This document shows, piece by piece, positions 1-8,069 of a stretch of 64,000 nt of DNA. A model generated the notes under the pieces. It was not told the origin of the DNA, searched no databases, and saw only the letters and a list, made by a program, of their open reading frames with translations. Every line of letters begins with the position of its first letter. The first letter of the stretch is position 1. Source of the stretch: Rhizobium sophoriradicis (lineage in GTDB: Bacteria; Pseudomonadota; Alphaproteobacteria; Rhizobiales; Rhizobiaceae); NCBI RefSeq assembly GCF_003939025.1, contig NZ_RQIH01000010.1, positions 1 through 64,000 of the forward strand, read 5' to 3'. A program made the position numbers and the translations under genes.

Positions 1-269
1 GACCATCAGGCCCATCGCCATCGACCAGCTGCTCCATCGGCTGCGCGAGCCTCCGCGAAGGCGATGCGCCATCGCACATCGACGGCTAAGTTAGCGCCTA
101 TGGGGTCAAGCCCGAGGACGACGGAGATTGGGGATGGCGTCTCGCCAAACTCAGCCGACTTACGAAGCGCACCGCCTCGCTGAGCTACATCATGCGGCTA
201 CCATCACGCTCATCTTGTCCTCCCGTCGTGACCCTGGGAATGCCGGGTGTGAGCTGACGACGATTCACT

Positions 270-362
270 CCCACCTCCGTCATGTTCGGCCTTGCGCCGA
301 GCATTCACACGGCGGCCGCCAATGCCTGCGGCATGGGTCCTCGGGCCAAGCCCTGGGATGAC
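270..362. repeat. RIME/BIME-like palindromic module, copy 1
   Basis: The left arm has TCCGTCATG followed by a TCGGCCTTG-type stem. The right arm has the complementary CTCGGGCCAAG and ends in GATGACGG. The same architecture recurs at 510-600 and 4240-4331, so this is a dispersed palindromic element and not coding sequence. Confidence 0.65.
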
Positions 363-509
363 GGCGATTGGGGTTGGCGTCTCGCCAAACTCAGCCGACT
401 TACGAAGCGCACCGCGTCGCGGAGCTACATCATGCGGCTACCACCACGCTCATCTTATCCTCGCGTCCTGTCCCTGGGAATGCCGGAGTGTGGGTGACGC
501 TTCCCACTA

Positions 510-600
510 CCTCCGTCATGCTCAGCCTTGAGCCGAGCATCCACACACGGCCCACGCCAGCGGCACGGGTCCTAGGTTCAAACCCTGGGATGACGGAGAT
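510..600. repeat. RIME/BIME-like palindromic module, copy 2
   Basis: This has the same left arm as the other copies (CTCCGTCATGCTCAGCCTTG) and a degenerate right arm ending GGGATGACGGAG. The two arms can pair across a spacer of about 30 bases. It closes the second unit of the 240-bp tandem array. Confidence 0.65.
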
Positions 601-660
601 TGGGGTGGCGTCTCGCCAAACTCGGCAGCCTCACAAGGCATGCCGCATCTCGGATGGAAA

Positions 661-991
661 CGGGTGCGCCGCTCCCGGTTGTCTCGCCGCCCTAATCTGC
701 GGCCGCGGTTCCATGAACGAGCAACGGGGTATCTCCATGGTACTGCATGCTGCATAGCAGGCACGATCTCTCACCCAACCGGATGATTGCAATCACTGGT
801 TCGGACTATAGTTTAGAGCAGGTTTCCGGCGACTCAATGCGAGATGTCGTCGATTGGGCTTCGATCTTCGCGACGAACCCTTTTTAAGAGCACGCCCGAG
901 CAAGCAGATGTGGCTGGTTTAAAGGAACCTTCACGGCTCGAGCAGCTTTGACGGGTCCGTAGACCCATCGGGATGTTGCAAAGGGAACGAC
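661..991. other. Intergenic stretch upstream of the SGNH gene
   Basis: No gene is supported here. A small hairpin (GGGTC-CGTA-GACCC, about 954-967) lies about 25 bases before the start codon at 992, close to the Shine-Dalgarno sequence AAAGGGA. No promoter could be assigned with confidence. Confidence 0.4.
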
Positions 992-1930
992 ATGCGCAAA
1001 ACAATAGCAATAGGCCTGGCCGCCTTGGTCGCCATCTACTTTGTCGGCGGCATGAGCGCAAGACATGAGATTTTTCCTTGGCCGCAACTTTCCGCGCTGA
1101 CGAAAATGGTTGGCGGCGAGAAGCCGGCGGCTCCAAGCCGTTATACTTTCGACGACAAGGAACGGCTCATCGGGGATGAATCAAAAACCGCTGTGACCTG
1201 CCCGACTCAAACCGATCGAACTGCTGTCTTACTCATTCTTGGCCAATCGAACGCTGCCAACTACGGTGGACAACGGCACCGGTCAGATTATGGCGCGCGT
1301 GTTGTAAACGCCTTTGACAAACGGTGCTTCATCGCGGCGTCGCCACTTCTTGGATCGACCAACACCAAGGGAGAGTACTGGACGCTTCTCGCCAACAAAT
1401 TGATCGCATCGGGACAAAACGACAACGTCATCCTCGCACCTCTCGCATATGGCGGATCAGAAGTCGCACGATGGGCGGCAGGCGGTGACTTCAATCCTCT
1501 GCTGGTCGATACAGTGAAACAGCTTCACGATTCCGGTTATCGGATAACGAGCGTCCTCTGGGTGCAAGGAGAGGCAGATCTCGTTTTTGGCACCACTGCG
1601 GAGACCTATCAGGAACGTTTCCTGTCGATGGTTGGCACATTGCGTCAGCACGGCGTCGAAGCACCCGTTTACATTTCGATCGCATCGAAATGCCTCGAAC
1701 CAAGCAACGGCGGCTTCAAGGAGCATATTCCAGACAATGTGATAGTACAGGCGCAACTGGCCCTGTCGAAAAGCGGCCACGGCATCCGCGAAGGCGTAAA
1801 TTCTGACGCGCTACTCGATGGAGACGACCGCTACGACGATTGTCATTTCGGGGGCTCAGCCGAAGAGAAAGTGTCGCAGGCCTGGCTGAACCTTTTGCGT
1901 GGCGATGGCCGCCTTGAAAGCTCCCGATAG
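992..1930 (+). CDS. SGNH-type carbohydrate esterase (SASA-like), membrane-anchored or secreted
   Basis: The 312-residue protein begins with a hydrophobic segment (about residues 4-21), so it is probably exported or anchored in the inner membrane facing the periplasm. The block GQSNAAN places the likely nucleophile at Ser86. A mid-protein VLWVQGEAD block and a D282-x-x-H285 pair (YDDCH) match the acetylxylan/sialate O-acetylesterase (SASA) branch of SGNH hydrolases, which remove O-acetyl groups from carbohydrates. The actual substrate is unknown. The ATG at 992 is preceded by AAAGGGA at good spacing. The gene stands alone, directly after the tandem repeat block, and its base composition looks less GC-rich than most neighbours, which may mean acquisition by transfer. 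Confidence 0.75.
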   Translation: MRKTIAIGLAALVAIYFVGGMSARHEIFPWPQLSALTKMVGGEKPAAPSRYTFDDKERLIGDESKTAVTCPTQTDRTAVLLILGQSNAANYGGQRHRSDYGARVVNAFDKRCFIAASPLLGSTNTKGEYWTLLANKLIASGQNDNVILAPLAYGGSEVARWAAGGDFNPLLVDTVKQLHDSGYRITSVLWVQGEADLVFGTTAETYQERFLSMVGTLRQHGVEAPVYISIASKCLEPSNGGFKEHIPDNVIVQAQLALSKSGHGIREGVNSDALLDGDDRYDDCHFGGSAEEKVSQAWLNLLRGDGRLESSR

Positions 1931-2083
1931 TCTTGTCAGCAATTTCCCCCATATCTGCGTAACCGCTGTTCTCAGGCCACGACAGCAGGATGCATCTTCC
2001 CCCTTTGTTGACGCGATGCAGGTGGCCGATCATGATAGCCGAGGGCGCATGGAGCGACACCTCGTGCTGGTGGGAGGATAAGA

Positions 2084-2833
2084 ATGCAGCCGCTTGTCAT
2101 CGATGCAAAACCTCAACCTATTTCAATTGATCCTGCTCACACTGCAGTTCTCGTCGTGGACATGCAGAATGACTTCGGCTCCATGGGTGGAATGTTCGAC
2201 AGGGCTGGGATCGATATCTCCGGGATTCAAGGGGCTGTCGCCCCTACTGCCAGGGTAATAGCTGCCGCTCGCAATTTGAGAATGCCCGTCGTCTATCTGA
2301 AGATGGGGTATTATTCCGACCTTTCGGACCTCGGGACTTCGGACGCCCCCAACAGGATCCGACATCTCCAAGTCTTTGGGGTCGGTGATAGCATGACAGC
2401 ACCGGATGGCAGCAAGAGCCGGATTCTGATCCGCGACACCTGGGGAACAAATATCGTTGACGACCTTAGGCCAGAGGCAGGGGATGTTGTCCTCTACAAA
2501 ACGCGGTTCAGCGGTTTCTACGAGACCGAACTCGATTCTGTTCTGAACAACGCAGGCATTAAACAACTCATCGTGACAGGATGCACGACCAGTGTCTGTG
2601 TGGAGTTGACAATTCGGGATGCCTTCTTCAGGGACTATCAATGCATACTACTGGCGGATTGCACTAGCGAGCCAATCGCCTCGGACGCCCCAAGGAGTAA
2701 TCATGATGCCTCGATCACGCTCGTGCAGTTACTCTTTGGATGGACATCGACATCCGACCATTTCCTGAGGGCGATCGACCAGCGAGTTCAGGGGCGTCTT
2801 GAATCAGCTGCTCCAGTACCGGAGTCCCGATAA
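2084..2833 (+). CDS. Isochorismatase-family cysteine hydrolase, RutB-like
   Basis: The 249-residue protein has the full catalytic set of the isochorismatase/nicotinamidase superfamily: Asp26 in VLVVDMQND, Lys139 in VLYKTRFSGF and Cys172 in TTSVCVE. The segment order and the CVELTIRDAFF stretch resemble ureidoacrylate amidohydrolase RutB of the pyrimidine ring-cleavage pathway, and amidohydrolysis of a small amide or carbamoyl compound is likely. None of the other rut genes (rutA, C, D, F) is nearby, so the RutB role is not established and no symbol is given. The gene is monocistronic, starts 153 bases after the SGNH gene (Shine-Dalgarno GGGAGGA just upstream) and ends at a perfect hairpin. 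Confidence 0.8.
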   Translation: MQPLVIDAKPQPISIDPAHTAVLVVDMQNDFGSMGGMFDRAGIDISGIQGAVAPTARVIAAARNLRMPVVYLKMGYYSDLSDLGTSDAPNRIRHLQVFGVGDSMTAPDGSKSRILIRDTWGTNIVDDLRPEAGDVVLYKTRFSGFYETELDSVLNNAGIKQLIVTGCTTSVCVELTIRDAFFRDYQCILLADCTSEPIASDAPRSNHDASITLVQLLFGWTSTSDHFLRAIDQRVQGRLESAAPVPESR

Positions 2834-2834
2834 G

Positions 2835-2864
2835 CGAAATGCCCCGTCAGGACGGGGCATTTCG
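2835..2864 (+). terminator. Hairpin terminator after the isochorismatase gene
   Basis: A perfect 14-bp inverted repeat (CGAAATGCCCCGTC / GACGGGGCATTTCG) with a two-base spacer starts right after the stop codon at 2833. The A/T ends of the stem supply a short U tract, but no long T run follows. Confidence 0.8.
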
Positions 2865-3315
2865 TACTAGCTGATACCGCCTTAATCAGCGATGCCGCAC
2901 GAAGGGGAGCGGCAGGTTGAAGGATGACATAGTTCGGAAAATCGTCAATTTACCTGAATTTGCTAATCCTGCTGCGGAACCTGTTTTGCGTTGAGACCAA
3001 CTCAACTTAAGACCTCAGCTCCAACCTTTCCGATATTGTTTATGCGGCGCGCAATTCGAATATTCCGATCGTCAATGTCAAGGTGACTGCGCGGCGATCG
3101 CCGCCTGGAAACCTCGCGGTAGTCTTCCCGGAACCGTTTTCGTGCGTTCGCGAACTTCGGCCATGACCGCCGGCACATCGTGTCGCGGACGCTTGCTCTA
3201 AGACCATAGCCGCTCCCCTGAACAGGACCTCAGTCCGATGTGCAGCGCGCGAGAGCGATCTATCTTTCGAGTCAGCCCACGTCGTGCAGTTGCACGGTCT
3301 CATTCGGAGGAAACC
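2865..3315. other. Intergenic stretch with no gene
   Basis: I find no frame with protein-like composition. A small hairpin (GTTGAG / CTCAAC, about 2992-3008) is visible. The frame that opens at 3238 reads into the next gene, but its first 26 codons are unsupported because the good ribosome site is at 3306-3311. Confidence 0.4.
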
Positions 3316-3948
3316 ATGCGGATACCAACCTTAGCGTCCTTGGCCGTGCTTTCGCTGGCGATTGCGGCAAGCCCGGCAACGATTGTCGGCCTCGACATGG
3401 CTGCACTTGCAAAAGACGGCGGCGGCGGCAATGGTGGCGGAGGTGGCAACGGCGGCGGTCATGGCGGCGGCAACGGCAATGGCGGCGACCACAACAGCGG
3501 TTCCGATCATGGCAGCTCCAAATCACAATCCGTGAGAGGCAAATCGTCAGAGGCACAGGGCAAGTCGAAGTCCGGCAAGACAGACACCGCAGCAAAAAGC
3601 ACGAAAGAGAAGAATCTGTCGGCGCAGCTTAAGGGCCTGAATTCCTTGAAACGGAATTACCGGGCGCTGATGAACACATCGGATCCGCGCATGGCTGCCA
3701 TTTCGGCCTACGCCGTGGCTTACGCACAGTATGAGCTCGACAACGGGGTAGAGCCCGCGGCCGACGACCCTGTGCTGGGCGACGCGGCGCTGGAGGATGC
3801 CTTGGCCTCAGCAACGAAAACCGGCGAGGTCAGCCCGGCGGTTCTGGACGAAGCCAAGACCATTCTCGGAGTTGGCGACGCCGACGGCAAGATTGATCAG
3901 ATCCGCACCTCGCTCGAGAACGCCGCGTCGACGACGTCAGATGAATAG
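3316..3948 (+). CDS. Glycine-rich exported protein of unknown function
   Basis: The protein has 210 residues from the ATG at 3316, which follows GGAGGAAACC, a strong ribosome site. The upstream in-frame codons back to 3238 lack such a site. Residues about 1-33 form a signal peptide. Residues about 34-70 are almost only Gly with Asn, His and Asp, followed by a Lys/Ser-rich linker. The last 110 residues are predicted helical and contain the repeated word AYAVAYAQYELDNG. I do not recognise the family. The low-complexity Gly region followed by a helical domain suggests a periplasmic or surface protein. Two hairpins follow the stop codon. Confidence 0.7.
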   Translation: MRIPTLASLAVLSLAIAASPATIVGLDMAALAKDGGGGNGGGGGNGGGHGGGNGNGGDHNSGSDHGSSKSQSVRGKSSEAQGKSKSGKTDTAAKSTKEKNLSAQLKGLNSLKRNYRALMNTSDPRMAAISAYAVAYAQYELDNGVEPAADDPVLGDAALEDALASATKTGEVSPAVLDEAKTILGVGDADGKIDQIRTSLENAASTTSDE

Positions 3949-3968
3949 CCACGAGTGAGTTGCGAGCG

Positions 3969-3996
3969 GTGCGAAGCCACCGGAATAGCTTCGCAC
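3969..3996 (+). terminator. Hairpin behind the glycine-rich gene
   Basis: A perfect 8-bp stem (GTGCGAAG / CTTCGCAC) has a 12-base loop and lies 20 bases after the stop codon. No T run follows. It is probably an accessory 3-prime mRNA structure upstream of the stronger terminator at 4005. Confidence 0.45.
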
Positions 3997-4004
3997 GAAC
4001 TATA

Positions 4005-4050
4005 AGAGCATTTCCGATTTTGTTTGAGTTCGGAAATGCTCTATTTTTTT
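4005..4050 (+). terminator. Strong intrinsic terminator
   Basis: A perfect 13-bp stem (AGAGCATTTCCGA / TCGGAAATGCTCT) with a 12-base loop is followed by seven T in a row (4044-4050). This is a textbook Rho-independent terminator for the glycine-rich protein gene. Confidence 0.9.
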
Positions 4051-4239
4051 GCCAACTCACTGGCAGGCCCTAAGGCTGGACCGCCATTTTCCGCATATTC
4101 TAATCCGCTTTCCCGGGCATGGGCCTCGCTGCCGCGCAAGGTCAGATCAGCCGGCGCCGACATTGTTTGGTTGAACTGGCGGATTGCAATGCCTGATGTG
4201 GCACATCGGCTGCAATGGCTCTCGTCGGTCCGCCTCACC

Positions 4240-4331
4240 CTCCGTCATGCTCGGCCTTGAGCCGACCATCCACACCGCCCCCATCGACACCAGTGGCATG
4301 GATGCTCGGCTCAAGGCCGATCATGACGGAG
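4240..4331. repeat. RIME/BIME-like palindromic module, copy 3
   Basis: The arms TCCGTCATGCTCGGCCTTGA (from 4241) and TCAAGGCCGATCATGACGGA (to 4330) are near-perfect complements around a 50-base spacer that holds an inner inverted pair (CATCCA / TGGATG). It shares words with the modules at 270-362 and 510-600. It lies downstream of the terminator and before the convergent GGDEF-EAL gene. Confidence 0.75.
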
Positions 4332-4520
4332 TAAGGGATTTGCATTCCCGCCTAACCCGCCGCCACCGCTTTGGGGACCGCCGTGCCGCCTTGGCAGCGT
4401 GGCTCGCATGACCGGCTCCTCGTCGGTCGCCTCGTCTTCACGCGCCTCATCGTCTCGCATCTAATCCCTATAACTCCCCCGCACACCGGATACAGATGGG
4501 CGCGATCCCGCCAAGCCGCT

Positions 4521-7304
4521 TCAAGCCGCCTTCCCAAGCACCGCCTCGCCCATCGCCTGCGGCTTTCCGAGCAGATAGCCCTGCGCCTCGTCGCATTGCT
4601 CCTCGCAGAGTGTATCGAGCTGCGCCTGCGTCTCCACGCCTTCAGCCAGCACCGGCACCTCCAGGCTCCGGCCGAGCGCCAGGATGGCGCGGACGATCGC
4701 CTTGGACTGCGGGCTGGTCTCGACCTCGGCCATAAAGCTCTTGTCGAGCTTGATTTTGTCGAAGGGGAAGGAGCGCAGCGTTTCGAGCGAGGAATAGCCA
4801 GTGCCGAAATCGTCGATGGCAATCGACACGCCGAGCGCCTTGATCGCGCGCATCGTCCGCAGCGCCTTCTCCTTGTCGACGATGATCGAGCTTTCGGTGA
4901 TCTCGATTTCGAGGCGGCGGGGGTTCAGCCCGGTTTCGGAAAGGATGCCCGCGATCACTGTCGCCATGTCGGCATGGCCAAGCTGGACCGGCGAGAGGTT
5001 GACGGCGATCTTGTGGTTGTTGTTCCACCTTGCTGCCTCCCGACAAGCTTCGCGCAGCACCCATTCGCCGATCGGCAGGATCGCGCCGCATTCCTCAGCA
5101 AGGCCGATGAAATCCATTGGCGGGATGTTGCCGCGTGCGTGATGTCGCCAGCGCAGCAGCACCTCGTAGCCGGTGATCTCGCCGGTGCGCACCGATTTCT
5201 GCACCTGATAGTGCAGATGCAGCTCATTGCGGTGGATCGAGGCCCAGAGGTCGTTGGCAAGCGCGCGGCGGTGACGCGCGGTCTCGTCCATCGCGGCCTC
5301 GTAGAAGCAGACCTTCTCCAGCAGGGATTGCTTGGCGCGGTACATGGCAAGGTCGGCATTGGCGAGAAGCCCGTCCACGCTCTCGGCGTCACCAGGGTAG
5401 ATCGCAACACCGAGGCTGGCACCGGTCTTGATCTCGAAGCCGTCGACGGAGACGGATCCACCGAGCGCGCCTTCCAGACGGGTGATGAAATCATGGAGCA
5501 CGCTCAATTCGTCGAAGCGCTTGATCGCGGCGAACTCGTCGCCGCCGAAGCGGGCGACGAACTCGCCCTCCTGCTGCACCTCGGCGAGACGGCGCGTCAG
5601 CTCGACGAGCACCATGTCGCCGGTGCCGTGCCCGTGTTGGTCATTGACCTCCTTGAACTTGTCGAGGTCGATGCCGACGACCGCCACCTTGCCCCTCACC
5701 CGCTCCGCGACCATCAGTTCCTCAGAGACGCGCTCGCCAAAATGCAGCCGGTTCGGAAGGCCCGTCAGCGCATCATGCTTGGCTAGGAAGGCGACCTGCT
5801 CCTCGGATTTCAGCCGATCGGTGATGTCTTCGAAGGTGATGACCCAGCCGCCATTGGGCAGCATGTTGACATTCTGCTGGAGCGATTTGCCGCTCGGATA
5901 TTTGTGAACCGCGCTGCCGGCCCCGCCCCTGATCAGCGCCATGTTCCTGGTATAGTGCGCCTCGGCCCGCGCGGCCGCTTCCGCCGCGTCCTCGGTGTTG
6001 GCAGCATAGCCAATTTCGACCATCTGCCGGTAGCCCATTCCGGGGCGCACCGATCCCTCGGGGAAGCGGAAGATTTCGAGATAGCGCTTGTTGCAAAGCA
6101 CTAGGCGCTCATCCCCGTCGAACAGGCAGATGCCCTGCCCCATATTCTGCAGCGCGACGTCGAGATTGTGGGTTACCTCCTTGATCCTGTCGGCATCCGC
6201 CTTCTGCTTGCTGTTGTCCTTGGTGATCTTCGCAAAGCCGATCAGCGCGCCGCTCTCGTCGTGAATTGCATCGATGACGACATGGGCCCAGAAGGAGGAT
6301 CCGTCCTTGCGATAGCGCCAGCCCTGGGTTTCGAATCTGCCTTCCCTGCGGGCGGTCTTTAGCGCCCGCTGCGGCAGGCCGTTCCGGCGGTCTTCCTCGG
6401 AATAGAACAGTGAAAAATCCTTGCCGACGATATCATCGGCGCTATAGCCTTTGGCGCGCTCGGCGCCGGCATTCCAGTTGCTGACCTTGCCGTTAGGGTC
6501 GAGCGTGCAGATGGCGTAGTCGGTCACGCCCTGGACGAGGAGCTTGAAGTTGCGCTCCGCCCTTGCGGCCTTGGCCTCGGAACGCACGGCGAATATGGCG
6601 GCCGCAAAACCCGCGGCCAGCAACGAAAAGGTGACGGCGGCGATCGTCACCACCATGACATCAGGCGAAAGCAGCGTCGCCGGATCGAGCGCGGCAAAGC
6701 CTGGCGTTACGGTGACACCGGCCATCGCGGTGAAATGCAGGGCGACAACGCCGAGCGTCAACAGAAGCGCTGGTGCGAACCTGGCCAGAAGCGAACGCCT
6801 GCCCCTGCTCGCAAATCGAAAAGCGGCAATCGAAAAGGCGATGCCGAGAACGATCGACGCCGCCACGAAGCGCCGGTCCCAGGCAATCTCTCCCGGAGAT
6901 TCTATAGCCAGCATGCCGGTGAAATGCATCGAGCCGATGCCGGCGCCGAAGAGCACGCCCGCGCCGATATTCGCCGCCCACCTGCCGTAGGCGATCTTCG
7001 CCGCAACGGCGCCCGTCGTCGCCACGATCGCGACCAGCAGCGAAACCAACGTCAGGCCGGGATGATATCCGACGACGACACCGGGGTCATAAGCAAGCAT
7101 CGCGACAAAATGGGTTGCCCAGATCCCGAAACCACCCGCCGCCCCCGCCGTCAGCATCCATATCCACCGCGCAGCGCCACCCGACGGCATCGCACGATCA
7201 AGCAGAACCATCGCGCAATGGCTGGCGAGAAAGCAGATCAACCCCGCAAGACCGACCAGCGAAAGATTATGCTGCTCGGTGATGCATGTCAGAACGGTGA
7301 ACAT
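4521..7304 (-). CDS. MHYT-PAS-PAS-GGDEF-EAL cyclic-di-GMP enzyme
   Basis: The protein has 927 residues from the ATG at 7304, preceded by GAGGGGG; 31 further in-frame codons upstream look like shadow sequence. Domain order: seven-helix MHYT sensor (residues about 10-240, with THFVAM, MHFTGM and LHFTAM repeats thought to bind a metal and sense a diatomic gas), PAS (about 250-370), a second PAS-like domain (about 378-500), GGDEF diguanylate cyclase (about 505-670, intact GGDEF at 587-591) and EAL phosphodiesterase (about 690-920). The EAL signature reads EVL at 714-716, a common active variant, and the DDFGTGYSS loop is present. No RxxD inhibitory site is seen just before GGDEF. The protein probably makes and/or degrades c-di-GMP at the inner membrane. 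It is monocistronic. Confidence 0.93.
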   Translation of the reverse strand: MFTVLTCITEQHNLSLVGLAGLICFLASHCAMVLLDRAMPSGGAARWIWMLTAGAAGGFGIWATHFVAMLAYDPGVVVGYHPGLTLVSLLVAIVATTGAVAAKIAYGRWAANIGAGVLFGAGIGSMHFTGMLAIESPGEIAWDRRFVAASIVLGIAFSIAAFRFASRGRRSLLARFAPALLLTLGVVALHFTAMAGVTVTPGFAALDPATLLSPDVMVVTIAAVTFSLLAAGFAAAIFAVRSEAKAARAERNFKLLVQGVTDYAICTLDPNGKVSNWNAGAERAKGYSADDIVGKDFSLFYSEEDRRNGLPQRALKTARREGRFETQGWRYRKDGSSFWAHVVIDAIHDESGALIGFAKITKDNSKQKADADRIKEVTHNLDVALQNMGQGICLFDGDERLVLCNKRYLEIFRFPEGSVRPGMGYRQMVEIGYAANTEDAAEAAARAEAHYTRNMALIRGGAGSAVHKYPSGKSLQQNVNMLPNGGWVITFEDITDRLKSEEQVAFLAKHDALTGLPNRLHFGERVSEELMVAERVRGKVAVVGIDLDKFKEVNDQHGHGTGDMVLVELTRRLAEVQQEGEFVARFGGDEFAAIKRFDELSVLHDFITRLEGALGGSVSVDGFEIKTGASLGVAIYPGDAESVDGLLANADLAMYRAKQSLLEKVCFYEAAMDETARHRRALANDLWASIHRNELHLHYQVQKSVRTGEITGYEVLLRWRHHARGNIPPMDFIGLAEECGAILPIGEWVLREACREAARWNNNHKIAVNLSPVQLGHADMATVIAGILSETGLNPRRLEIEITESSIIVDKEKALRTMRAIKALGVSIAIDDFGTGYSSLETLRSFPFDKIKLDKSFMAEVETSPQSKAIVRAILALGRSLEVPVLAEGVETQAQLDTLCEEQCDEAQGYLLGKPQAMGEAVLGKAA

Positions 7305-7694
7305 TGAATGGGCCCCCTCAATTCGAGGGGTTACGCTATGCGGCGGGTGTTTAAGGAAGGTTGAAGTACGTGGGGTGGTCAGCGGGAATGGGGGCAAAAT
7401 TGGGTCGCTGGGGCGGGTTGTTCAATGGGTTGTGGGATTAGGGTTTACGGTGGGTGTGTTGGTATGGTGAACGGATTTGTGTCGTCATCAATTGCCGACC
7501 GGAATGCCGCTTGAACTTCCTGGCTTTGTCCGACAAGTGAATTCTACTCGAGTAGCCGTCGCACGCCGGCCTAACTGTTCGCCATTGGGCCGATGCTTTT
7601 CGAACCAGGGAACCGGCTAGAGGAATTTAAAACGCATTGGGTGCAGCCGGCCGATCAGGAACGCGCCGGTCTGGATTGCCACCGCATTGTCTGC
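7305..7694. other. Intergenic region between the GGDEF-EAL gene and the receiver gene
   Basis: No gene is seen. The first 150 bases are unusually G-rich on the + strand (runs of GGGG and GTGGG), so the GGDEF-EAL leader mRNA would be C-rich. This stretch should hold the promoter for the gene that starts at 7304, but no box can be named. Confidence 0.35.
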
Positions 7695-8069
7695 CTACGG
7701 CAGTATCCTCGCCCGGATCGCTACCGTCATCTCCTGTTTCAGATCTTCTGCAGAGAACGGCTTGGATATGACAGGGCAGCCGGCATATTCCTGAGGCAGG
7801 CTGGCACTTCCGTAACCTGTGCTGAACATGAAGGGGATCCCCCGCTTGCGCAGGATCTCGGCGACCGGGAAGCTCGGCTGGCCGGCCAGGTTGACATCGA
7901 GAACGGCCAGATCGAACTCGCCGCCGGCGGCGGCGGCGCATGCTTCGGGCAGCCGCGCGACCGATGCCGCGATTCTGCAGCCGAGGTCTTCGAGCATGTC
8001 TTCGATCAGCAGTGCCACGACGCCCTCATCCTCAACGACAAGCACCTTGAGGTCGGAAAATTCACCCAT
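7695..8069 (-). CDS. Receiver-only response regulator
   Basis: The protein is 124 residues from the internal ATG at 8069 (MGEFSDLKVLVVEDEG); 18 upstream in-frame codons lie inside the kinase gene and are rejected. It is a CheY-like receiver alone. Acidic residues follow LVVE, the phospho-acceptor Asp sits in LAVLDVN, and the Thr and Lys switch residues lie in FSTGYG and VISKPF. It has no output domain, so it must act by protein contact or phosphotransfer. The gene begins 8 bases inside the end of the HWE kinase gene, which argues for translational coupling and a cognate kinase-receiver pair. Confidence 0.88.
   Translation of the reverse strand: MGEFSDLKVLVVEDEGVVALLIEDMLEDLGCRIAASVARLPEACAAAAGGEFDLAVLDVNLAGQPSFPVAEILRKRGIPFMFSTGYGSASLPQEYAGCPVISKPFSAEDLKQEMTVAIRARILP

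Larger units (their letters stand above)
100..660. repeat. Degenerate 240-bp tandem mosaic repeat
   Basis: A block beginning with a GGAGATTGGGG-type word near 121 recurs at 361, exactly 240 bases later, and a third partial copy starts near 593. Copies 1 and 2 are near-identical for about 110 bases, including a shared CGTCTCGCCAAACTCAGCC word at 137 and 377. They then diverge into different spacers before ending in a palindromic module. No open frame in this stretch has protein-like composition, so the short frames here are not called. The structure is intergenic mosaic DNA typical of rhizobia rather than a gene. Confidence 0.8.

Noticed and set aside
1..94. Possible C-terminal end of a gene entering from the left edge
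   Set aside because: Two frames stay open to about 94, but neither has recognisable motif or bias, so a partial gene cannot be supported.
100..660. CRISPR array
   Set aside because: Repeats are about 240 bases long, few in number, and contain palindromic modules; they do not have short identical repeats with unique spacers.
900..991. EcfG (general stress) promoter, GGAAC-N17-CGTT type
   Set aside because: GGAAC occurs at about 926, but no CGTT-type box follows at the right spacing; a similar near miss at 7605-7640 was rejected for the same reason.
4371..5786. Long plus-strand frame (471 codons) opposite the GGDEF-EAL gene
   Set aside because: It is the antisense shadow of a well-recognised gene; the amino-acid mix is rich in Arg, Gly and Asp-Arg words with no motif. 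The same applies to 11945-13537, 24604-26145, 59985-61544 and 61910-63961.
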